Shown here: positions 27,640 through 36,615 of the stretch, piece by piece
Layout: each line of letters starts with the position of its first letter
How positions within the stretch are numbered: position 1 is the stretch's first letter
NCBI RefSeq assembly: GCF_001983995.1
Contig: NZ_CP019450.1
Span: 3,038,001-3,102,000 of the forward strand
Reading direction: 5' to 3'
DNA: 64,000 nucleotides
From: Halioglobus japonicus
Lineage (GTDB): Bacteria > Pseudomonadota > Gammaproteobacteria > Pseudomonadales > Halieaceae
Notes under the pieces: model-generated
Seen by the model: the letters and a program-made list of their open reading frames with translations, nothing else
The model's database searches: none
Told to the model about the DNA's origin: nothing
Made by a program: the position numbers and the translations under genes

Positions 27640-28634
27640 TACGGCTTGGCGCTATCCACGAGGGCGCGAATAATGGCCGGCTGTTCCAGTGAAACAAAGT
27701 GATTGGTCTGCTGCGTATGGACGATATTGAGACCCGCATTCTGCTCCGCACCCTGCTCGGCGCTCGCCGTCATCGTAGGATTGTCGAGTACGTGATCTTT
27801 CTCGCCAATCACCACATCAATATGTGCGTAGCCATTGAATAGCACTGCGGTGTGTTCTGCCTGCCAGCGACGAATGCTGACAAAATTGGTCACCGCCGTT
27901 GCGTAGCGCCGAGGTGTGAAAAAGATTGACTGACACAGCGCAGTCTTTAAAGGATTGGTAGGCCGCATCATCGGGTTTTCCAGAATCCGCTCGGGCGGCG
28001 CTTTCCGCAGCAGCGTCATGACCAAGGGGAATATCCATCTGGCAATAGTAAACCCTAAAGGCCTGCTGGTAGGGCCAACGGTACGCGCCTGCGGCAGCAC
28101 CGCAGCCTCGAGTATGGCGCTCACTGCGCGCTCCTCAGGGCGCATTACCGCAGGGAACTGCCTGGCCGCCTCGAGCGTTACCGCACCCCCGCGAGAATGG
28201 CCATGAACAGTCACCTGAGTGCCACTGGCCAGTTGCTGTACAACCTGCGCCAGCACAAAGCCGTCGTGCTCAATCGTACCCAGCGGATAGGGATTCGCAG
28301 ACCAGTCCACCAGCGGCGTGATATCGCCGTCGAAAGGATTGTGGTAGTCAGCGTTGTTGACGAGGATAAGCTGGCCGGTGAAGTCCTGATAAAGCGCCTG
28401 GAAATAGCGCATATCCTCGAGAAAACCGGGAAATGCTACTACGGTGCGTGAGTCATCCTCACTGCCGGTGCGAACCGCAATGACAGTATCACCAGTGCAA
28501 TACAGCGCTCCACCCTCATCACGCCCGGGCCAGTCCGCGGTGAATCGGCGAGGCTGAACCTTGTTAGCGAAATGATATCGGCACCCGAGAAAAATACCGA
28601 CCGCTAAGGCCATTAGGGTCGTAAACACACTCAT
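27639..28634 (-). CDS. membrane-anchored alpha/beta hydrolase
   Basis: A 331-residue protein from the ATG at 28634 (SD GGAG seven bases upstream; a GTG two codons earlier is possible). An N-terminal hydrophobic stretch (LMALAVGIFLGCRYHF) suggests a membrane anchor or signal. The hydrolase domain has the nucleophile elbow VHGHSRGGAVTLEAA (Ser in GHSRG) and a late His in QTNHFVSLEQP. The lipase/esterase substrate is unknown. It shares a TAATG junction with the GST-like gene downstream, so they are translationally coupled. Confidence 0.82.
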   Translation of the reverse strand: MSVFTTLMALAVGIFLGCRYHFANKVQPRRFTADWPGRDEGGALYCTGDTVIAVRTGSEDDSRTVVAFPGFLEDMRYFQALYQDFTGQLILVNNADYHNPFDGDITPLVDWSANPYPLGTIEHDGFVLAQVVQQLASGTQVTVHGHSRGGAVTLEAARQFPAVMRPEERAVSAILEAAVLPQARTVGPTSRPLGFTIARWIFPLVMTLLRKAPPERILENPMMRPTNPLKTALCQSIFFTPRRYATAVTNFVSIRRWQAEHTAVLFNGYAHIDVVIGEKDHVLDNPTMTASAEQGAEQNAGLNIVHTQQTNHFVSLEQPAIIRALVDSAKP

Positions 28635-28697
28635 CGTCACACTCCGTTACAGAACCGGGGTCTTAAGATGCCAGCCCTATCTTTTTTGTAAAGACTT

Positions 28698-28994
28698 TCA
28701 GCCGGTAATGGCGTCCAGAATCTCGATCTCGGGTGCGGCCGCCACCAGGCCTGCCAACTTTTGGTTGGCCGCCTGGAAGTGCTCTGACTTACTGTGGGCA
28801 TCCAGCGCTTCCGGGCTGGCATACTGTTCCATAACCTTATACACCTGCGGATTACTGGTACTGCGGTTCAGCGCGTAAAACACGTTGCCCGGTTCGTTAG
28901 CCCGCACCTGGGCGGTCAGCTCCATAAACGCCTGTTCAAACTCAGCATTCTTGCCTTCCTGCACCGTAATGGTTGCCAGTAGTCCAATCGCCAT
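28698..28994 (-). CDS. antibiotic biosynthesis monooxygenase (ABM) domain protein
   Basis: A 98-residue single-domain protein: IGLLATITVQEGKNAEFEQAF, then YALNRSTSNPQVYKVMEQYAS and ALDAHSKSEHFQAA, the classic ABM/YgiN-like dimeric alpha-beta barrel. Relatives include cofactor-free quinol monooxygenases and heme-degrading IsdG-like enzymes. Here no specific role can be assigned. It lies 38 bases downstream of the acyl-CoA synthetase gene in the minus-strand run. Confidence 0.87.
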   Translation of the reverse strand: MAIGLLATITVQEGKNAEFEQAFMELTAQVRANEPGNVFYALNRSTSNPQVYKVMEQYASPEALDAHSKSEHFQAANQKLAGLVAAAPEIEILDAITG

Positions 28995-29032
28995 GGTTTT
29001 TCCTCTTGTGTTTTTAGGACAGATACTACGTG

Positions 29033-30850
29033 CTAATAGCCCGCCTGCCCTGATGTTATCTCTTGATAAAAAGTGGGCTCCAGCCGCTCGTAGCGATCGC
29101 TGCGAGGTCTGCGCACATAAACCTCGTCCTGGTCTACCTGATTCAGATGATAGGCCTGACGACGCAAATCCGTCTTGAGCAGTTTAAAGGTTCCTGTGGT
29201 CGCTATATTGCGTTGGACCCTTAAAAACACCGGCCTGGCGTAAATGGGCAGCTCGGCATCGACAAGCTCTGTAAAGCTCTCGACATCAAACTCGGCCCCC
29301 TGCTCGAGGGCAAATGCCACCATGCCCGCGCGTCCCTCGGCACCTGGCACCTCGACGCCGTAAACATTCGCCATATCAATCTGCGCGTGCTGATTGAGCA
29401 CCTCGCCTACTTCATTGGTAGACACATTTTCTGCACGCCAGCGGAATGTATCGCCGGTGCGATCGACAAACTGAAAGTGTTTCAGACCGAAGGCAAAGCC
29501 AACGTCGATCTGACGCACAAGATCACCGGTATTGAACCACCTGTCACCGTCTTGCAGCACACCGGTAATAATTTTTTTAGCGGTAGCAGATGGGTCGGTG
29601 TAGCCATCAAAAAGCGCCTTATCGGATATTTCGCCTAGCAACAGCCCCGGCTCACCCAAAGGCACCTCTATACAGCGACCATTGGCATCACGAATAATAT
29701 CGTCGTTTTCGTGGTCGTAGCTCACGAGTGCCACCTTGCTGATGGCGGCACCAATCGTCTTGTCCTTATTGAGCATATTGAGGAACGTGACATTGCCTTC
29801 GCTGGAACCATAGATTTCGCAAATTCGAGAAATCCCAAAGCGCCCCTTGAACTCGTCCCACACATCCGGTCTCAAGCCATTGCCGAGCATCTTCTCGAGG
29901 GAATTGTGCTTCTCCTCGGGACACTCAGGCTGCATGGTGAGATAACGACACAATTCGCCCACATAAATAAAGCTGTTGGGGCGATACTTCTGTATCTCCG
30001 GCCAGAATTTTGATGCAGAGAAGCTGCGCCGCAACACAACAGACGCCCCCACAGCAATAAAGGCGCAGAAGCCAGGCCCCATCCCGGTGATATGGTATAT
30101 GGGTAAGCAGAGATAGAGCCGATCCTCAGGCTTCACACGGAAGCCAATCGCTCCCATGGCCTGCCCCGCGGCCAGTATGCGGCGATGGGGCATCACAGCA
30201 GCCTTGGGCAATCCCGTGGTCCCGGAGGTGAAGATATACAGCGCCGTTTCTCCAGCGGTAATCTCACGCGTCACCTCGAGGTTCTGGTCAGCCATGACCG
30301 CCATTTCGCTGCGGGCGTCCAGCGCCCATGCTGGCATGGCCTCGATGCCGTGATCCTGCAACCAGAGATACCCGGCGGCGTTCTCCAGGCCAAGATCTGA
30401 CCGCACCTCATCAAGCACGGCAACGCGCTCCTCGCCGACAATACAGGCTCGAGCTTCACTAACCTGAATGCAGTGAACCAATCCAGCGCCAGTAAGGCTG
30501 TTATTGATAAGGCTGCAGCTGGCGCCGAGCTTCACCACGGCAAGCATGCTCAGTACATACTCGGCGCGATTCTCCATGAATAGCGCCACCGTATCGCCGC
30601 GGCCAATACCGCGACTGGCAAGCACTCTGGCAAGCTGATTGACCTCGGCGTTGAAGGCCCGGTAGGTCCACTCACGATCTTCAAACAACAGCATGGTGTT
30701 GTCAGGGAATTTTGCCGCGGTATCTTCAAACAGCGCCCCCAACGACACCTGGCTGGCGTCGTCCGGCTGACGATAATTGAGATAAGGGATTACCCCGGCG
30801 AATTCCTTCGTTACCCGAAAGAATTCGCCAATTTTGGAACGATTCGACAT
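29033..30850 (-). CDS. fatty-acid-transport-type acyl-CoA synthetase
   Basis: A 605-residue AMP-forming ligase. P-loop-like signature YIFTSGTTGLPKAAVMPHRR; C-terminal motif DRTGDTFRWRAENVSTNEV, which is characteristic of the very-long-chain/FATP subgroup. It converts a carboxylic acid to acyl-CoA with ATP. The hydrophobic hinge region and lack of signal fit a peripheral inner-membrane enzyme. Position between thiolase and ABM genes, downstream of the ACAD10/11-type dehydrogenase, makes it the likely entry step of this catabolic unit. atuH of Pseudomonas belongs to a similar group, so it could also serve the terpenoid pathway. Confidence 0.9.
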   Translation of the reverse strand: MSNRSKIGEFFRVTKEFAGVIPYLNYRQPDDASQVSLGALFEDTAAKFPDNTMLLFEDREWTYRAFNAEVNQLARVLASRGIGRGDTVALFMENRAEYVLSMLAVVKLGASCSLINNSLTGAGLVHCIQVSEARACIVGEERVAVLDEVRSDLGLENAAGYLWLQDHGIEAMPAWALDARSEMAVMADQNLEVTREITAGETALYIFTSGTTGLPKAAVMPHRRILAAGQAMGAIGFRVKPEDRLYLCLPIYHITGMGPGFCAFIAVGASVVLRRSFSASKFWPEIQKYRPNSFIYVGELCRYLTMQPECPEEKHNSLEKMLGNGLRPDVWDEFKGRFGISRICEIYGSSEGNVTFLNMLNKDKTIGAAISKVALVSYDHENDDIIRDANGRCIEVPLGEPGLLLGEISDKALFDGYTDPSATAKKIITGVLQDGDRWFNTGDLVRQIDVGFAFGLKHFQFVDRTGDTFRWRAENVSTNEVGEVLNQHAQIDMANVYGVEVPGAEGRAGMVAFALEQGAEFDVESFTELVDAELPIYARPVFLRVQRNIATTGTFKLLKTDLRRQAYHLNQVDQDEVYVRRPRSDRYERLEPTFYQEITSGQAGY

Positions 30851-30877
30851 AAAACGCCGCTACTCCTGTCCAGTGGA

Positions 30878-32056
30878 TCAGGCGACCTCAAAGAGGCCAG
30901 CTGCACCCATACCACCACCGACACACATGGTGATCACTACGTACTTCACGCCGCGGCGCTTGCCTTCGATCAGTGCGTGACCAATCATGCGCGAGCCACT
31001 CATGCCATAGGGATGCCCAATAGAAATTGCACCGCCGTTGACGTTGAGTTTATCGTTGTCGATACCCAGCTGATCGCGGCAGTACAGCACCTGCACCGCA
31101 AACGCTTCGTTCAGTTCCCACAGACCTATATCGTTGACCGACAGGCCGTGCTGCTTGAGCAGCTTGGGAACGGCGTAGACAGGACCAATACCCATTTCAT
31201 CGGGCTCCAGGCCTGCGACCGCAATGCCCCGGTAAATACCCAGGGGCTCCAAGCCACGCTGCTCGGCGAGTTTGGCATCCATGACGACCTGTGCAGAGGA
31301 GCCATCGGACAGCTGTGAGGCATTGCCGGCTGTAATCGTGCCGCCCTCAATCACGGTTTTCAGACTTGCCAGGCCCTCGGCCGTAGTGGCACGTATGCCT
31401 TCATCGCGTTCCACCGTTGCCTCTGCTTCAGACGCTTCACCGGTTTCCTTGTCCCAGACAGTGCGCTTGCAGGTGACAGACACCAGTTCGTCGTCGTACT
31501 TGCCCGCTGCATAGGCATCAGCGGTCCGCTGCTGCGATTGAAGGCCATACTCGTCCATGGCATCGCGGGAAATATTGTAGCGCTGGGCAACCACTTCCGC
31601 GGTCTGCAGCATCGGCATGTGAATGTTTGGATGCATGGCCATCAGTTCGTCGTCGACCATACGGTGGATATTCATGTGCTCGTTCTGTACCAGAGAAATG
31701 GATTCCAGGCCGCCGCCGACCACCACATCCATACCGTCGTACATCACCTGCTTGGCGGCGGTAGCCACGGCCATCAGGCCCGACGAACACTGACGGTCAA
31801 TGGTCATGCCGGAGGTGGTTACTGGCAGACCGGCGCGCAAGGCAATCTGGCGGGCCACGTTGGCCCCGGTTGCGCCCTGCTGCAGCGCGCTACCCATAAT
31901 GACGTCCTGCACCTCACCGGGCTCAATGCCCGCGCGACGCACCGCCTCTGCAACTGACGCAGCGCCGAGGCTGGCACCACCCAGGTTATTGAAACCACCA
32001 CGGTATGCCTTGCCAATGGGGGTACGTGCTGTTGATACGATTACGGCTTCTTTCAT
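30878..32056 (-). CDS. acetyl-CoA acyltransferase (thiolase)
   Basis: A 392-residue thiolase from the ATG at 32056 (SD GGAGAAAG). Active-site residues are clear: nucleophilic Cys90 in [36 protein letters not shown] with the His, and the C-terminal Cys in [15 protein letters not shown]. Full length for the family. It cleaves 3-ketoacyl-CoA to acetyl-CoA plus a shortened acyl-CoA. The [10 protein letters not shown] variant (Tyr-Gly-Met in place of Pro-Leu-Gly-like) is common in degradative thiolases of Actinobacteria and marine gammaproteobacteria. Next to an acyl-CoA synthetase and a dehydrogenase. Confidence 0.92.
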   Translation of the reverse strand: MKEAVIVSTARTPIGKAYRGGFNNLGGASLGAASVAEAVRRAGIEPGEVQDVIMGSALQQGATGANVARQIALRAGLPVTTSGMTIDRQCSSGLMAVATAAKQVMYDGMDVVVGGGLESISLVQNEHMNIHRMVDDELMAMHPNIHMPMLQTAEVVAQRYNISRDAMDEYGLQSQQRTADAYAAGKYDDELVSVTCKRTVWDKETGEASEAEATVERDEGIRATTAEGLASLKTVIEGGTITAGNASQLSDGSSAQVVMDAKLAEQRGLEPLGIYRGIAVAGLEPDEMGIGPVYAVPKLLKQHGLSVNDIGLWELNEAFAVQVLYCRDQLGIDNDKLNVNGGAISIGHPYGMSGSRMIGHALIEGKRRGVKYVVITMCVGGGMGAAGLFEVA

Positions 32057-32091
32057 TGTCTTTCTCCTTGTCTGCCTCTGGGGACAGCTAA

Positions 32092-33306
32092 TCAATTATT
32101 CAGTTCGCGCGCGGTCATTTTGCCCAACTGCGACATATGGACTTCATCGGGGCCGTCGGCGATCCTGGAGAAGCGTGCCAGCGTGAACACTTCGGGAATC
32201 AGCGTGTCCTGGGACACACCCATGCCGCCGAACACCTGCATGGCGCGGTCCGCGACTTGCTGGGCCATATTCGGCGCAACGATTTTAACCATGCTGATAT
32301 AGGGTCTGGCGGCAGTCATACCCTGGGTATCCATGACATGCGCTGCCTGCAAGGTCAGCAGGCGTGCCTGCTCGATGTCACAGCGGCAACGGGCAATTTC
32401 ATGCTGCACACTGGTCTTTTTGATCAGCTTCTCACCAAAGGCCACACGTTCGTCGGCGCGGGCACACATAAGTTCCAGGCAACGCTGTGCCAGCCCCACA
32501 AGTCCCATTGAATACTGAAAACGGCCAGGCCCGAGACGCCCCTGGGCAATCTCGAAACCGCAGCCCTCGCCCTTGATCATGTTGGTCACAGGGACACGAA
32601 CATTGTCGAACAACAGCTCCGCCTCGCCACCGGGTGAGTGCAGGCTATCGAACACGCGCAGGCTGCGCACCAGGGTCACACCCGGGGTATCTTTGGGCAC
32701 GAGAATGGTGGAGTGCTGACGATGACGATCGTTTTCGGGGTTGGACTTGCCCATGACCAACATGATTTTGCAGTCAGGGTTGATCGCACCGGTAGTCCAC
32801 CACTTGCGGCCATTGAGTACGTACTCGTCGCCATCGCGCTTGATCTCAAGCTCCATGTTCGTCGCGTCACTGGAGGCCACCTGAGGCTCCGTCATGGCAT
32901 AGGAACTGCGAATCTCGCCGGCCAGTAGCGGCTTAAGCCATTGCTCCTGCTGTTCCTCGGTGCCGTACTTGGCCAATACTTCCATGTTGCCGCGATCCGG
33001 GGCGTTACAGTTAAACACTGCCTGGGCCCACATCACTTTGCTCATGGTTTCGAACAGCGGCGCAATCTCTGTATTGGTTAATCCGGGGCTCCAGGGCGCA
33101 TACTCTCGCGGCAGGAACAGGTTCCACAGTCCTTCCGCCTTGGCGCGCTGACGTAATTCCCGAAACCAGTCGGGCGTTTGCCAAAGATTGTCCTGATCCA
33201 GGCTCCAATCGTTCCAGTCATGTTCGCGCGGATAGATGTGCTCGCGCATAAAGGCTTCCAGCTGTGCGTTCAGCTCGGCCACGCGGGGTGTAATTTCAAA
33301 TCCCAT
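32092..33306 (-). CDS. acyl-CoA dehydrogenase, ACAD10/11-like
   Basis: A 404-residue acyl-CoA dehydrogenase. It has the N-terminal segment [13 protein letters not shown], the [15 protein letters not shown] motif and the ending [19 protein letters not shown], which is the ACAD10/11-type sequence around the catalytic position (ADGPDEVH, with no Glu at the EGT site). In mammals ACAD10/11, and in Pseudomonas the LvaC-type enzymes, work with APH-like kinases on 4-hydroxyacyl-CoA, releasing phosphate. A matching kinase is encoded at 50302. It is 35 bases upstream of the thiolase gene. A conventional dehydrogenase role is also possible. Confidence 0.87.
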   Translation of the reverse strand: MGFEITPRVAELNAQLEAFMREHIYPREHDWNDWSLDQDNLWQTPDWFRELRQRAKAEGLWNLFLPREYAPWSPGLTNTEIAPLFETMSKVMWAQAVFNCNAPDRGNMEVLAKYGTEEQQEQWLKPLLAGEIRSSYAMTEPQVASSDATNMELEIKRDGDEYVLNGRKWWTTGAINPDCKIMLVMGKSNPENDRHRQHSTILVPKDTPGVTLVRSLRVFDSLHSPGGEAELLFDNVRVPVTNMIKGEGCGFEIAQGRLGPGRFQYSMGLVGLAQRCLELMCARADERVAFGEKLIKKTSVQHEIARCRCDIEQARLLTLQAAHVMDTQGMTAARPYISMVKIVAPNMAQQVADRAMQVFGGMGVSQDTLIPEVFTLARFSRIADGPDEVHMSQLGKMTARELNN

Positions 33307-33329
33307 GGTTAATTCCTCGTTGTATCAAT

Positions 33330-34433
33330 CTATTCGTTCACAGCCAACATCTTGGCGTCGGCGCGAAATGGAAGTTGGTTCTCCTGTGCCGGAGAGAGGG
33401 GAAGAGTCGCTAGGCGCCACAATGGCTCCCAGCAACCGTGTTGCTCGAGCAGCACTTTCAGCGTGCTCTGATCGGCCTCATCAAGCTTGCGGTAGTGCTC
33501 GCGCAATTGCGCCAGACACCACACTCGATAACGTGAGGTTCGGGCGCCTTGATAAGGCACACCGCCAAGTTCAATATCAAAGCGCTGCTTATCCGCCGCG
33601 ACCGCCTCTGCATTGGCGCACAGGTAAGGGAGGTAAGCCCTGCCGATATCGCTCAATAGTGGCCCGATGTCGTCGGGAAGTTGCGTGTTCCACTGCCCAC
33701 TGCAGCTTTCAAGCCTGGTGTTCCACAAGCGCGCCACCCACTCCAGCACCGACGGCGCTTTCTGGCGCAGAATCTCCAGAGGGACAGGATCGAGTGCGAA
33801 ATGGCGGAAGAAGGGGCCGGAGAAGCCAATGTCCGCCAGTGAAGGGCGGTCTCCGAGCAGGAAGGGCCGATGGCTGAAGATGCCTTCCAATTGTCCCAGC
33901 AAGCGCATTACACCTGCCTCAACACCGGCCACTGATTCGGGGCGGATACCGTCACCTTCGGTATAACCACTGCGCTGCCTGTGCACCATCATTCTGCGTT
34001 TCGCCCACACCGGTAACGGCAAGCCGCCGAGCACCTCTGTGGCCAGGTGGAATGACGCAAAACGCGCTCCCTCGGGATAGTGCCAGCGATAATGCATTGC
34101 CGGGCGCCACCACCATTCGTCAGCCCAGTCTTCCAGCAGGAGGCTAACAAAGCGGAGCACCGGGTCATCAGGAATCACTCCTGAGCCGGGTACTTCCTTC
34201 TCGAACCACTGAATCATGACCGTGGAATCTGTCATCCAGCGCCCATCAGGCAGTTCGACCGCTGGCATTTGATGAACGCCGACTTTTTTTACCATCCGGT
34301 CCCTGTGGGCCGGATAGGTCGGGCTCTGCAACTGGTAGGGAATCGACCGTACACGGAAGTAGTTCTCCATTTTTCCCGTGAAATAGGAAATGTTGGAACC
34401 GTGGAGAACAACAGGTGCCGAGTCGGTGGGCAT
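33330..34433 (-). CDS. long GST-like protein (HxRW family)
   Basis: A 367-residue member of the five-protein GST-like family. N-terminal thioredoxin-like domain begins VVLHGSNISYFTGKMENYF and has TDSTVMIQWF at the glutathione-binding loop. The family-specific stretch RPAMHYRWHYPEGARF follows, then the helical-domain box LLGDRPSLADIGFSG with a ...FALDP segment. At 367 residues it is some 150 longer than a canonical GST; the added length lies between the two domains and at the C-terminus. It lies 5 bases upstream... in transcription order it follows the nitronate monooxygenase gene. No catalytic activity can be assigned. Confidence 0.82.
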   Translation of the reverse strand: MPTDSAPVVLHGSNISYFTGKMENYFRVRSIPYQLQSPTYPAHRDRMVKKVGVHQMPAVELPDGRWMTDSTVMIQWFEKEVPGSGVIPDDPVLRFVSLLLEDWADEWWWRPAMHYRWHYPEGARFASFHLATEVLGGLPLPVWAKRRMMVHRQRSGYTEGDGIRPESVAGVEAGVMRLLGQLEGIFSHRPFLLGDRPSLADIGFSGPFFRHFALDPVPLEILRQKAPSVLEWVARLWNTRLESCSGQWNTQLPDDIGPLLSDIGRAYLPYLCANAEAVAADKQRFDIELGGVPYQGARTSRYRVWCLAQLREHYRKLDEADQSTLKVLLEQHGCWEPLWRLATLPLSPAQENQLPFRADAKMLAVNE

Positions 34434-34438
34434 ATCGA

Positions 34439-35385
34439 TCAGCCGGTATACGTCGAAGCGAGAGTATCTACGGCGCTGTAAAAGCCGGTCATGGTCCCCT
34501 GCACAATCTCGTCGGCGCTCTTCACCGAATCAATGCGCCCCACAACCTGACCGGACAAGGGAATAGCCGCCTCCATATCGCCGCCAAAATACAGCTCCCC
34601 TACTCCGGCGAAATGTTCCATGGCGTTGAAAGCGCCCAACGGCAGTAACTCGCTGGTACGCTCGGTACGCAGTGCGCGCAGCGCAGGGCGCGAGGCTTGA
34701 TTTAGGAATACCGTATCCGTTTCCTTGGCCGCAACCACTGCCTGCTTCCAGTTATCGTGCACCGGCGAATCGGCACAGCTGAGCATGCGTGTTCCCATTT
34801 GCACACCCTCGGCACCCATGGCGAAGGCGCCAGCCATGGACAGGCCATCACATATGCCGCCGGCGGCAATAATTGGCACATCGGTACGTGAGCGGATTAG
34901 CGGCAGCAGCACCATGGTCGATACCGGGCTGGGGTTTTTGAAGCCACCGCCTTCGCCGCCTTCGACCACCAGGCCATCAACGCCACAATCGAGGGCTTTG
35001 AGAGCCATATCGAACGTGGGCACTACGTGAAAGACCTTAATGCCCGCTTCCTGGAAGGTTTTGGTACAGACACTCGGGCTACCCGAGGATGTGGTAACAA
35101 ACTTAATCCCCTGCTCGATGACAAAATCGATGACATTGGTGCCCTTCACATAGGACAAGGCAACGTTCATCCCAAAGGGCTTGTCCGTCAGGTCGCGCAT
35201 TTTCGCGACCTCATTGCGAATATTGTCGAACTCACCAGAAGAGGTTTCGATGATTCCCAGCCCCCGGCGTTGCTGACCGCCGACGCCAGCTTGGCCCGGG
35301 CAATCCAACCCATGGGCGCCTGGATAATCGGGTAGTCTGTGCCCGTCATTTCGGTCACACGGTTTTTCATGGGGCGCGCGGTCAT
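34439..35385 (-). pseudogene. nitronate monooxygenase / 2-nitropropane dioxygenase, single-base frameshift
   Basis: An FMN-dependent TIM-barrel enzyme. The N-terminus (35385 down, SD AGGAG) reads DYPIIQAPMGWIARAKLASA and then SNAGG in one frame; after a C5 run at 35261-35265 the sequence continues in another frame as LGIIETSSGEFDNIR to the normal end. One added G/C restores about 315 residues. FMN/phosphate motifs are intact downstream: VVEGGEGGGFKNP, AAGGICDG and GAEGVQMGTR. The alternative reading frame from 35389 gives an unlikely N-terminus. Intact enzymes oxidise nitroalkanes/nitronates; some relatives are enoyl reductases. Flanked by two GST-like genes. Confidence 0.85.
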
Positions 35386-35414
35386 TCATCGACTCCTAAA
35401 TTCGTTATGTTTTG

Positions 35415-36455
35415 TCAGGCCAATGAGAGCATAGTTTCTATGCCCGTACCGTCCAGCAAATTATCTACCCGGGCACGGTCGCTATCCGACAGCGCTCGAT
35501 AGCGTTCGTTGGTCCACATAAGGCACTTGGCCTGATAGGGGAAAGTCTGCTGGGCCCAGGGGGCGCCATCAATTTCCGATTCCCAGGTTTTTTCGCCGGC
35601 CTGCACTGCCCTGGCGTTGGCCAGCTGCGCGGGCGCATACACTCTGCCTATCTCGGTAAGTAGACCACGCAGCGTCTCGGGCTGCGAGTCGAGGGGAAGC
35701 CAATCTTCTGATTGGGGTTCTATACCGCCCTGGTCAGCCATTTGATCGACCCAGGCCACCGCTCGTGGCGACACTTCATGGGCAATGGCCCGCGGGGTTG
35801 GATCAAATCCAACCAATTGCGTCAGCTGCCCGTACAGGCCAAAGTCACCTGCGCCAGGGCGGTGCCCTAGCATAAACTTCTGCTGCTCGAGATGGGCTTC
35901 CATAGCAGCAAGGAAGCGGCGATAACTGGCGTCGATCACAGGCGCGGTCGCGTCGTTTGAACCTACTACATACAGGCGGTTGATCTGCCTCTCTGATACA
36001 TAGTCTTTGAATTGCTTGTGCATCTCACCCGGCATACTGATCTCCAGCCCGAGCGGCAGCATAGTGCCCGCGTTATCTGCATCCAGCTCCGGGTACCAGC
36101 GATAGTGGAACATGTACTTGGTACACCACTCGTCACTGAAATCTTCGATCAGGTAGTCAATGAAGGCCAGCGCCGGATCTTCAGGCAGGACCGACCGGCC
36201 CGAATACATCGATTCAAGGCGGCGGATAATGGGCGTGGAGTCGCACTCGGCCTTAAGCCCATCTTCTTCCTCGAAAAAAAACGTCGGCATAAAAATGGGC
36301 TTGGGCTTGTCCACACCGAGAGCCTCACAAGCCTGCTCAGGCTGACCCCAGGTAATGGCATAAGGAACCCGACGATATCTCAGCAACGCCACCATTTTTT
36401 GCGTGTAGGGGGATCCGGTTCCCCCTACCAGTCGAATTGGGTTCTGCGAAACCAT
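35415..36455 (-). CDS. long GST-like protein (HxRW family)
   Basis: A 346-residue paralogue: start RLVGGTGSPYTQKMVALLRY, glutathione-loop ECDSTPIIRRLE, family motif KYMFHYRWYPELDADN, helical box MLGHRPGAGDFGLYGQL with VGFDP. SD AAGGAG lies 6 bases before the ATG. It is the first gene of the 14-gene minus-strand run and divergent from another paralogue at 36616, with a palindromic repeat in the shared upstream region. The function of the family is unknown. Confidence 0.83.
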   Translation of the reverse strand: MVSQNPIRLVGGTGSPYTQKMVALLRYRRVPYAITWGQPEQACEALGVDKPKPIFMPTFFFEEEDGLKAECDSTPIIRRLESMYSGRSVLPEDPALAFIDYLIEDFSDEWCTKYMFHYRWYPELDADNAGTMLPLGLEISMPGEMHKQFKDYVSERQINRLYVVGSNDATAPVIDASYRRFLAAMEAHLEQQKFMLGHRPGAGDFGLYGQLTQLVGFDPTPRAIAHEVSPRAVAWVDQMADQGGIEPQSEDWLPLDSQPETLRGLLTEIGRVYAPAQLANARAVQAGEKTWESEIDGAPWAQQTFPYQAKCLMWTNERYRALSDSDRARVDNLLDGTGIETMLSLA

Positions 36456-36554
36456 GGATTATCTCCTTATGACGGTCAGCCAGCGGCGCTGTTGCAAGGG
36501 CCACGAATATTGACACACTTAGTGCCATTATGTAAACCTGTACCGAAATATACA

Positions 36555-36605
36555 AATAGGGGACAGCCCACAATTTCAAGGACATTGGGGGCTGTCCCCT
36601 ATTTT
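36555..36605. repeat. dispersed palindromic repeat, copy 1
   Basis: Arms AAATAGGGGACAGCCC and its complement pair over 16 bp; inner bases pair partly. Unlike the other copies it lies between divergent genes and ends only 10 bases before the ATG at 36616, so the SD (GGAGAAGG) of that gene directly abuts the stem. Confidence 0.85.
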
Positions 36606-36615
36606 CGGAGAAGGT

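Noticed and set aside
32070..32091. Possible ninth copy of the palindromic repeat (CTGGGGACAG)
   Set aside because: Only one half-arm is present and no complementary arm is found nearby, so it may be chance.
35188..35389. Separate short gene or alternative N-terminus of nitronate monooxygenase
   Set aside because: Both frames belong to one gene joined by a missing base at 35261-35265; the frame starting at 35389 gives a non-family N-terminus.
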